Shown here: one piece after another, positions 1-5,020 of the stretch
How positions within the stretch are numbered: position 1 is the first letter of the stretch
Layout: every line of letters starts with the position of its first letter
NCBI GenBank assembly: GCA_023393755.1
Contig: JAEXCA010000046.1
Coordinates: 1 to 9,074, forward strand
Direction of reading: 5' to 3'
Length of the DNA stretch: 9,074 nucleotides
Origin: Actinomycetes bacterium
GTDB taxonomy: Bacteria; Actinomycetota; Actinomycetes; Propionibacteriales; Propionibacteriaceae
Translations under genes and position numbers: made by a program
Notes under the pieces: model-generated
Database searches by the model: none
Told to the model about the DNA's origin: nothing
The model's input: only the letters and a program-made list of their open reading frames with translations

Positions 1-335
1 AAGCTGCGGTCGGTGCCGACGGTGTTGCCGGCCAACGGGGCGCGGCGGGCCTCCGGCACGAACTCGCGAACGTAGTCGAGCACCCGCACCTCCGCCTCGG
101 GTAGCGGGATTCCACTTTCGAGCAGCGGAAGCAGACCGGACTTCTCGTGCATCTCCCGGACGAAATCGCCCATCTGGGCCAGTGCCTCGTCGCTCGGACG
201 GATCACCACATCGACGCCGGCGCCGAGGACGTTGAGGTCCGCGTCGGTGACCAGGGCGGCGACCTCGATGAGGGCGTCCGCAGTCAGGTCGAGCCCGGTC
301 ATCTCGCAGTCGATCCATACCAGCAGGTCATTCAC
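1..335 (-). CDS. orn: Oligoribonuclease, N-terminal 111 codons (partial, runs off left edge)
   Basis: Orn is the 3'-to-5' exoribonuclease that finishes RNA decay by degrading 2-5 nt fragments to mononucleotides in the cytoplasm. It also clears the pGpG left from c-di-GMP breakdown. The translated minus strand starts VNDLLVWIDCEMTGLDLTAD, the typical Orn N-terminus. Its DEDD-family Exo I acidic pair is visible at Asp9 and Glu11, followed by a block ending GNTVGTDRS with Asp109 of the second exonuclease motif. The C-terminal Exo III region with the catalytic His/Asp lies outside the window. The GTG at 335-333 is chosen because it puts the WIDCE motif at the family's usual distance from the start. 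No good ribosome binding site precedes it, only a G-run immediately upstream, which fits leaderless translation (see the -10 feature). The gene diverges from ppk2 with a 177-bp gap. Identity is near certain from the motif pattern. Confidence 0.95.
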   Translation of the reverse strand, partial: MNDLLVWIDCEMTGLDLTADALIEVAALVTDADLNVLGAGVDVVIRPSDEALAQMGDFVREMHEKSGLLPLLESGIPLPEAEVRVLDYVREFVPEARRAPLAGNTVGTDRS

Positions 336-342
336 GGCCCCC

Positions 343-348
343 ACTGTA
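343..348 (-). promoter_or_regulatory. Candidate -10 element of a leaderless orn promoter
   Basis: On the minus strand the hexamer TACAGT (TANNNT type) ends seven bases before position 336, one base ahead of the orn GTG. A transcript from it would begin at about 335-336, that is, on the start codon. No convincing -35 hexamer is seen 16-18 bp further upstream, which is common for actinobacterial promoters. The prediction rests only on hexamer match and spacing. Confidence 0.4.
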
Positions 349-469
349 TTGCGCCGCACCGGTCGGCGACGCCACGTCCGTCCCCCTCGGCCGCCGGCCG
401 CGCCTCCCGGGAGCCGGCGTCCGCGCGGGATCGTGAGCGAGCCGCTGTCGCCCGTCCGCCGTTACGTCC

Positions 470-510
470 TAGGGTTGACGCATCCGCCGACGTGGGTGGA
501 CGAGGAGGAA
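470..510 (+). promoter_or_regulatory. Candidate ppk2 promoter -10 and ribosome binding site
   Basis: TAGGGT at 470-475 resembles an actinobacterial TANNNT -10 box. It would place transcription start near 482 and leave a leader of about 30 nt. The purine-rich run GAGGAGGAA at 502-510 just upstream of the ATG at 513 is a strong Shine-Dalgarno sequence and decides the start codon. The overlapping TTGACG (475-480) looks like a -35 box but has no -10 partner before the gene. The -35 for TAGGGT (possibly CTGTCG at 445-450, spacer 19) is weak. Confidence 0.35.
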
Positions 511-512
511 GA

Positions 513-1442
513 ATGACCGGGCCGGCCGATCTTGAGGGCATCCTGCCCGACGCCGACGTGAACCTGCGAGAGTTCATCGATCAGCTGGTCGCCCAGGGCT
601 ACACCGTCGCCGAGGCCCAGGGGACGGATCCGCAACTCATCGATCCCGGCGGCCGCGCGGTGGAGACCTGGCGGGAGGACTACCCCTACGACGAACTGCT
701 CGACCGGGACACCTACGAGCACGAGAAGTACCTGCTGCAGGTCGAACTCCTCAAGCTGCAGTACTGGGGCCAGGAGATCGGGCTGCGTCACATCATCGTC
801 TTCGAGGGACGGGACGCCGCGGGCAAGGGCGGCACCATCAAGCGGTTCACCGAGCACCTCAACCCGCGGGCCGCGCGGGTGGTCGCTCTCGCCACCCCGA
901 CCAGCCGCGAGCAGGGGCAGTGGTACTTCCAGCGTTACGTCCAGCACTTCCCGACCGAGGGCGAGATCGTCCTGTTCGACCGCTCCTGGTACAACCGCGC
1001 CGGCGTCGAACGCGTGATGGGCTTCTGCACCAACGACGAGTACGAGGTGTTCATGAAGCAGGTGCCGGAGTTCGAGCGGATGATCATCGACGCCGGCATC
1101 CACCTGACGAAGTTCTGGTTCTCGGTCACCCAGCGCGAGCAGCGCACCCGGTTCGCGATCCGGCAGATCGATCCGGTCCGCCGCTGGAAGCTCTCGCCGA
1201 TGGACCTGGAGTCATTGGGACGCTGGGACGCCTACACCGAGGCGAAGACGGCGATGTTCGCCGGCACCGACACCGATCACGCGCCGTGGATCACGATCCG
1301 CAGCAACGACAAGAAACGGGCCCGGCTGAACGCGATGCGCTACTTCCTGCGCCAGTTCGAGTACGAGGGCAAGGATCATGCGGTGGTCGATCAGGTCGAC
1401 CCGCTGATCGTCCAGCGGGCTCGGGACACGGTCGGGGACTGA
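513..1442 (+). CDS. ppk2: Polyphosphate kinase 2 (PPK2 family), 309 aa
   Basis: PPK2 enzymes transfer phosphate between inorganic polyphosphate and nucleotides. Most work in the direction polyP plus NDP (or NMP) to NTP, so they regenerate GTP/ATP from stored polyP in the cytoplasm. The protein has a P-loop kinase core. The Walker A loop is FEGRDAAGKGGTIKR (about residues 97-111, Lys105) and the Walker B/lid start is LFDRSWYNRAGVE (about 154-166, Asp156, Arg157). They are followed by the FWFSVTQREQRTRF lid region and the PPK2 block around 228-275, with SPMDLESL and APWITIRSNDKKRAR. One PPK2 domain with an N-terminal extension of about 80 residues matches class I enzymes. One small departure is Gly236 in the ESLGRW block, where Asp is common. 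The open frame extends upstream to 147, but that part overlaps orn and is not PPK2-like. The ATG at 513 follows GAGGAGGAA and gives the usual length. The gene appears monocistronic and converges with the DUF664 gene 33 bp downstream. The PPK2 subclass (ADP, GDP or AMP preference) cannot be fixed by eye. Confidence 0.95.
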   Translation: MTGPADLEGILPDADVNLREFIDQLVAQGYTVAEAQGTDPQLIDPGGRAVETWREDYPYDELLDRDTYEHEKYLLQVELLKLQYWGQEIGLRHIIVFEGRDAAGKGGTIKRFTEHLNPRAARVVALATPTSREQGQWYFQRYVQHFPTEGEIVLFDRSWYNRAGVERVMGFCTNDEYEVFMKQVPEFERMIIDAGIHLTKFWFSVTQREQRTRFAIRQIDPVRRWKLSPMDLESLGRWDAYTEAKTAMFAGTDTDHAPWITIRSNDKKRARLNAMRYFLRQFEYEGKDHAVVDQVDPLIVQRARDTVGD

Positions 1443-1475
1443 CCGCCGCCGGCCGATGACCCCTCAACGCGAACC

Positions 1476-2021
1476 TCAGGCGGGATAGCCCTGCCAGCCG
1501 GAGTCCGTGCCGACCGCCCGCTCCCGCTGCCCACGAACATAGGACGCCTGCCCGATGTGCTGGGCGACCTCGATCACCACCGAGACCAGCCGGACGGCGA
1601 CGGTCACCGGCGGATCCCAACGGGTGTCGATGATCCGGTCCAGTTCGTCCTGGCCGAGCCCTCGAATCACCTCGGCCGACATCGTCCAGACCGCGTCGGC
1701 GTAGCCGGTCAGCAGGCTGAGGTCGTCGATCTCGAAGTGGCCGACCTGGTCGCTGGTCATACCGAAGCCGACCGCGGACGGGAGGTACGGCAACCCGAAC
1801 CGCTGCTCCCAGCCGTCGGCCAGCCAGACCTGCTCGCGTCCGCCGATCTCGGCGACATGGTCGTCCTGTGCCCGCAACAGGTGCCAGATCAGCCAGCCGA
1901 TCGGGTTGGCGTCGGCGTCCGGCCGCCAGGCGATGTCCTCGGCGGTGAGCCCGTCCAGCACGGCGGGGATGAGCTCGTGGACGCGTTCCAGGGAATCGAT
2001 GTAGACGTCGGTGGGCTGCAT
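1476..2021 (-). CDS. DinB superfamily (DUF664) protein, possible mycothiol-dependent enzyme, 181 aa
   Basis: The protein is a DinB-like four-helix-bundle metalloprotein of the DUF664 type. In actinobacteria several relatives are thiol transferases or isomerases that use mycothiol, so a cytoplasmic detoxification role is possible but not shown. The recognisable blocks are NPIGWLIWHLLRAQDDHVAE (about residues 39-58) and EVAQHIGQASYVRG (151-164). His47, His55 and His155 sit where the DinB metal triad is expected. The length of about 180 aa is usual for the family. Three in-frame ATGs are possible. The one at 2066 lies inside the tRNA gene and is rejected. The one at 2030 would suit a leaderless message. 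The one at 2021 has AAGGA about eight bases upstream and is preferred. The gene diverges from tRNA-Arg and converges on ppk2; neither neighbour suggests a substrate. Confidence 0.85.
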   Translation of the reverse strand: MQPTDVYIDSLERVHELIPAVLDGLTAEDIAWRPDADANPIGWLIWHLLRAQDDHVAEIGGREQVWLADGWEQRFGLPYLPSAVGFGMTSDQVGHFEIDDLSLLTGYADAVWTMSAEVIRGLGQDELDRIIDTRWDPPVTVAVRLVSVVIEVAQHIGQASYVRGQRERAVGTDSGWQGYPA

Positions 2022-2038
2022 GAAGCCCATCCTTGCGG

Positions 2039-2048
2039 ACGATACGAT
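2039..2048. promoter_or_regulatory. Overlapping divergent -10 boxes for the DUF664 gene and tRNA-Arg
   Basis: The ten bases ACGATACGAT contain TATCGT on the minus strand (2044 to 2039) and TACGAT on the plus strand (2043-2048). Both are TANNNT-type -10 hexamers. The plus box would start transcription near 2055, four bases before the mature tRNA. The minus box would start near 2032, next to the ATG at 2030 of the DUF664 gene. Clear -35 boxes are not visible on either side. The 28-bp gap leaves little other room for promoters. Confidence 0.35.
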
Positions 2049-2058
2049 CGGACGGTAG

Positions 2059-2131
2059 GCCCCCATAGCTCAGTGGATAGAGCAGCAGCCTTCTAATCTG
2101 TCGGTCCCAGGTTCGAGTCCTGGTGGGGGCG
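2059..2131 (+). tRNA. tRNA-Arg (anticodon TCT, reads AGA/AGG)
   Basis: A complete 73-nt cloverleaf can be folded. The acceptor stem is GCCCCCA (2059-2065) with TGGGGGC (2124-2130). The D-arm is GCTC/GAGC with the GTGGATA loop. The anticodon loop is CTTCTAA with anticodon TCT. The T-arm is CCAGG/CCTGG around TTCGAGT. The discriminator base is G2131. The 3' CCA is not encoded (the next bases are CCC), so it must be added by the CCA-adding enzyme. The anticodon stem GCAGC/TCTGT has one G-T wobble and a C-T mismatch at the loop-closing pair (31-39). The variable loop is short (class I tRNA). Confidence 0.95.
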
Positions 2132-2340
2132 CCCTGCCCGGGCCACGCCTGGCGCGGTTCGGTGACTCGCCGGGAAACCCTGGTGGGCAGCGTCCCGCGC
2201 GATGTCGTACAGTGCCTCACACGGGCTCCAGCGAACCGCTCCAGCCCGGACGTGCGTCGCCTGAGGTGGGCTCGAACATCCCAGCGGGCCACCCCGTGCT
2301 GTGCCGGAGCCGACCAGCGAGGCGGCCGGGCTGGCTGGAG

Positions 2341-2346
2341 GGAGGT
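2341..2346 (+). promoter_or_regulatory. Ribosome binding site deciding the start of the LuxR-type regulator
   Basis: GGAGGT ends seven bases before a TTG codon at 2354, an ideal spacing. The overlapping GTG at 2345 sits only about three bases after the next-best GGAGG (2337-2341), which is too close. I therefore prefer the TTG start, though an annotator could choose the GTG, which adds three residues. Confidence 0.5.
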
Positions 2347-2353
2347 GCGGCAG

Positions 2354-4762
2354 TTGGCGGAGGTGATCCGGAGCCGGCTGCTGAGCGTCCTCGACTCGCC
2401 CCTCCCGCTCCTGGTGGTCGAGGCGGTGCCGGGCGGGGGAAAGCGGACCCTGCTCAACCAGTGGTGCCGCGAGTCCAGCGGTGAGCGCCGGATCGTGGTC
2501 CGGGTCACCCATGCGACCACGGGCGCCCAGGTGCTGCACCTGATCCTCAGCGGGCTGCTCGGCCGGGCAGACGGGCCACCCACGCAGCTGGGTTCGAAAT
2601 CCCTGATCGACGAGATCCGGCGGCAGGTTGCCCGGGGCCGCGGACCGCTGGCGATCGCGATCTCCGAGGCCGACAACCTCGAGCCGGCAGCGGCCGGCGT
2701 GCTGCTGCGACTGGTCGAGGACGACTCCCAACTGCGGCTGATCGTGGCCCAGTTCGATGGATCCGGGGTGGCGCAGATCGCGGCTCGCGCGGGTATCGCC
2801 CACGCGATCATCGACGACCAGGATCTGGAGTTCACCGACGACGAGGTGGCCGAGCTGCTGGCGGCGGAGCAGCTTTCGCCCATCCCGGGCGCCGCCGCAG
2901 CGCTACGCGAGGCGACCCAGGGCCACCCCGGTCTCACCGCCGCCGCGATCTCCGCCTTCCCGACCGAGGCCGAGCTGGGGACGGTGAGCCGCGGCTCGGT
3001 GCTGGCGGTGTTCCTGGCCGGCGGTGGTTCGGTCCCCTGGCCGTCGGGAGTGGCGCGGTTCGTGTCAGCCCTGATCGGCGTTCCGCGGTTCTCCGCCCAG
3101 CAGGCCGAGTTGATCACCGGCGACCCGCGGGCCTCGGTCCACCTCCACCGGCTGCGCCGGATCGGCCTGGGCGAGATGGCCTACCTTCCGGCGATCCGGC
3201 AGCGGGTCTTCTGCTGGGACGAGGCGGTCCGGCTCGGCATCGCCCGGTTCATCGAAGAGGTGGACGAGACGGCCCCACGGGTCGCCGAGGCCGTGCTCGC
3301 GGCCGCGCGGCAGACCCAGGACCGGGAGCTCGAGGCGGCCACGCTGGTGGCCACCGGGCGGTTGGCCGAGGCCGAACGACTCCTCGCCCGCTGGCTGTGG
3401 GATCTGTTGCCGGACGGACCGGCGCCGATCTGGCGTCCGCTGCAGCAGGTGCCACCCCAGGCGCTGGTGGACCATCCGGGGCTGCTGGCGATCCGGCAAC
3501 GTGTGGGCGCGGCGCCCAGCCGCTCGCTGCCGAACGCGCTGATCGTGCTGGGTGACCGGACGGCGGCACTTTCGCCCCGGCAGCCCTGGCGACGGCTGGG
3601 AGCGTTGGCCCGGGGGTTCGAACTGGTACGTCAGAGCGGCGACGTGGATCAGATCGTGGGTGTCGCCGGACGGATCCGCGAACTGGTCGCCGAGTTGCTG
3701 GACGCCGCACCGCCGCCGGCGGATCCAGCGGTCTGCTCGGATCTGCTGCTGGTCACGCAGAGCTCGCTCCACGCCGGCAGCACCAGCTACGCCGCCGAGT
3801 TCGCCCGGCACGCGCTGGAGGCGATCGACCAGGATCCTCGACGTCTCGACCCCGCCGGCACCCGCAGGGCGTTCGCCGCCCGGGTGCTGCTGCTCTCGCA
3901 TCGCGAACGTGGCCTGGACGATCCGGTCGGTCTGGCCGAGATGCTCTCCGGTGGCGAGTACGTCAGGGAGGCGGACATGGTCGCCGCCCTGCTGGCGATG
4001 ACCTGGGGAGCCCTGGACGCCGGGAGGCTGGCCGACGCCGAGGCCTACACCCGGCTGGCCACGACCCGGGTGGCCCGGCCCGCCGACTGGCCGGCGCTGA
4101 TGTTCTACCGGGCGATCGTGCTGGGAGTCTCCGGCCGGTCGACGGAACTGGAGACCCTGCTGCAGCGGTACGAGCAACTGAGCAGCTGGCGGCAGGCACC
4201 CGATCCCCGTCCGACCTACGAGGTGACCAACCGGCTGCTTCACAAGGTGCTGGGCCGGGAGCTGCCGTCGCCCAACTACCTCGCGGTGGACACCACCGCG
4301 GGCCGCTCCGGGTTCGCGCCCCGGGTGGATCACCAGCGCTGGTTGTTCGAGGCGCTGGACGCCCTGCGGACCGGACGGAGGAGCGAGGCCCGCATCTGCC
4401 TGGAGAAGGCAATCACGGTGCTGCCCTCGCATCCGCTGGCGCCGCTCATCCTGGCCCACGCCTCGCCGGACGAACTCCGCCGGCTGAGCGGGCTGCTCGA
4501 CGGCCACCCTCGTGCCGCCGAGCTGCATCTGGAGTACGCCGACGAGTACGCGGCGACCAGCGTCGAGGTGGCCGCGACGCTGTCCGACCGGGAGGTCGAG
4601 GTGCTGACGTTGCTGCGTCACGGCGCCACCAACCAGCAGATCGCGCAGCAGCTGTTCGTCTCGGTCAACACGGTGAAGTTCCACCGGGCGAACCTGATGC
4701 GCAAGCTGGGCGCCAGGAGCCGTGACGACCTGCTCACCGCCGCGTCCAGCATGGGGCTGTAG
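2354..4762 (+). CDS. LuxR-family (LAL/STAND-like) transcriptional regulator with degenerate P-loop, 802 aa
   Basis: This is a large cytoplasmic DNA-binding regulator. An N-terminal P-loop NTPase-like region begins almost at once with LLVVEAVPGGGKRTLLNQW (about residues 19-37). The last 60 residues are a textbook LuxR/GerE helix-turn-helix: LSDREVEVLTLLRHGATNQQ, then IAQQLFVSVNTVKFHRANLM and a KLGARSRDDL tail. Between them is a long Ala/Leu/Arg-rich helical region, probably TPR-like, that in MalT/LAL proteins senses a ligand. Family members switch with ATP binding and an inducer. Here the Walker A has Arg31 where Ser/Thr normally follows the Lys, and the Walker B candidate LAIAISEADN (99-108) lacks the usual double Asp, so nucleotide hydrolysis may be lost. 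The length is slightly below the usual 850-950 aa. The frame is open back to 2123 inside the tRNA, but that stretch looks non-coding. The gene is followed at 258 bp by the surface-protein gene on the same strand, which is its most likely target. The ligand is unknown. Confidence 0.85.
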   Translation: MAEVIRSRLLSVLDSPLPLLVVEAVPGGGKRTLLNQWCRESSGERRIVVRVTHATTGAQVLHLILSGLLGRADGPPTQLGSKSLIDEIRRQVARGRGPLAIAISEADNLEPAAAGVLLRLVEDDSQLRLIVAQFDGSGVAQIAARAGIAHAIIDDQDLEFTDDEVAELLAAEQLSPIPGAAAALREATQGHPGLTAAAISAFPTEAELGTVSRGSVLAVFLAGGGSVPWPSGVARFVSALIGVPRFSAQQAELITGDPRASVHLHRLRRIGLGEMAYLPAIRQRVFCWDEAVRLGIARFIEEVDETAPRVAEAVLAAARQTQDRELEAATLVATGRLAEAERLLARWLWDLLPDGPAPIWRPLQQVPPQALVDHPGLLAIRQRVGAAPSRSLPNALIVLGDRTAALSPRQPWRRLGALARGFELVRQSGDVDQIVGVAGRIRELVAELLDAAPPPADPAVCSDLLLVTQSSLHAGSTSYAAEFARHALEAIDQDPRRLDPAGTRRAFAARVLLLSHRERGLDDPVGLAEMLSGGEYVREADMVAALLAMTWGALDAGRLADAEAYTRLATTRVARPADWPALMFYRAIVLGVSGRSTELETLLQRYEQLSSWRQAPDPRPTYEVTNRLLHKVLGRELPSPNYLAVDTTAGRSGFAPRVDHQRWLFEALDALRTGRRSEARICLEKAITVLPSHPLAPLILAHASPDELRRLSGLLDGHPRAAELHLEYADEYAATSVEVAATLSDREVEVLTLLRHGATNQQIAQQLFVSVNTVKFHRANLMRKLGARSRDDLLTAASSMGL

Positions 4763-4789
4763 TCCGGGCGCTCGGCTTGAGGAAACGCC

Positions 4790-4811
4790 GACGATGTCGA
4801 CGGCAGTCGTC
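4790..4811 (+). terminator. Weak hairpin after the regulator gene, possible terminator
   Basis: GACGATG (4790-4796) pairs with CA-TCGTC (4804-4811) with one bulged G at 4806 and a seven-base loop. It begins 27 bp after the regulator stop codon. There is no T-tract and the stem is short, so read-through into the next gene cannot be excluded. Confidence 0.2.
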
Positions 4812-4846
4812 CAACAGCGCTCCCTACGCCTGGTCCCCTCCAGGTA

Positions 4847-4908
4847 TGACTACCCAGGGGTGGCTGTCTCACTCTGTTGACTACCCACTGGGGTGGTTTT
4901 CGGGGTAG
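4847..4908 (+). promoter_or_regulatory. Direct repeats and inverted CTACCC half-sites, candidate operator/promoter of the surface-protein gene
   Basis: Two near-identical elements, TGACTACCCA-GGGGTGG at 4847-4863 and TGACTACCCA-CT-GGGGTGG at 4878-4896, start 31 bp apart and differ only by two inserted bases. Each contains an ACCC...GGGT dyad. A third half-site in the opposite orientation, GGGTAG at 4903-4908, lies 22 bp from the second. The centres are therefore about three and two helical turns apart, on the same DNA face. The second copy also contains TTGACT (4877-4882), a -35-like hexamer. The nearest -10 candidate is TAGGGG (4906-4911) with an over-long 23-bp spacer, so an activator may be needed. 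The neighbouring LuxR-type regulator is the natural candidate to bind here, but this is inference. Confidence 0.5.
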
Positions 4909-4925
4909 GGGCTCGATCGTTCCGG

Positions 4926-4947
4926 GCTCTCACGAAAGAGTGGGAGC
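4926..4947 (+). other. Leader hairpin upstream of the surface-protein gene
   Basis: GCTCTCAC (4926-4933) and GTGGGAGC (4940-4947) form an 8-bp stem with one U-G pair and the loop GAAAGA. It sits about 73 nt before the TTG start and would fall in the 5' leader if transcription starts near the repeats. There is no T-tract, so it is not a classical terminator. It could stabilise the message, act in translation control, or be a DNA dyad. I do not recognise a riboswitch class around it. Confidence 0.4.
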
Positions 4948-5010
4948 GCTCAAGAGGGCACCTGTTGCGCTGCACGCGCGACGACCCACCGGGTAACCCC
5001 CCACCTGTTC

Positions 5011-5015
5011 AGGAG
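5011..5015 (+). promoter_or_regulatory. Ribosome binding site supporting the TTG start at 5021
   Basis: AGGAG lies five bases upstream of TTG at 5021-5023. The TTG is the only start that gives the full positively charged n-region ahead of the hydrophobic signal-peptide core, so the rare start codon is credible. Confidence 0.7.
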
Positions 5016-5020
5016 TTCAG

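Noticed and set aside
404..413. CTCCCGGGAG palindrome in the orn-ppk2 gap as a possible operator
   Set aside because: A 10-bp GC palindrome is expected by chance in DNA of this composition. It has no repeat or clear link to either promoter.
147..512. N-terminal extension of the PPK2 open frame upstream of 513
   Set aside because: It overlaps orn on the opposite strand, is not PPK2-like, and the ATG at 513 has a strong ribosome binding site.
2123..2353. N-terminal extension of the regulator open frame back into the tRNA
   Set aside because: It starts inside the tRNA T-arm, has Arg/Cys/Ser-rich text with no domain, and a good ribosome binding site exists just before 2354.
1291..3117. A 608-codon minus-strand open frame spanning the tRNA, the DUF664 gene and part of the regulator
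   Set aside because: It runs through a tRNA gene and across a recognised gene in another frame. The composition is that of a shadow.
3065..4684. A 539-codon open frame antisense to the LuxR-type regulator
   Set aside because: Gln/Arg/Gly-rich low-complexity translation with no domain. It is a shadow of the regulator, whose C-terminal HTH is unmistakable.
4829..4844. CCTGG-TCCCCT-CCAGG inverted repeat as a terminator of the regulator gene
   Set aside because: The stem is only five base pairs with no T-tract, too weak to call.
4906..5020. c-di-AMP (ydaO-type) riboswitch in the adhesin leader
   Set aside because: Actinobacterial cell-wall genes often carry one, but the conserved core elements are not visible and only one solid hairpin is present.
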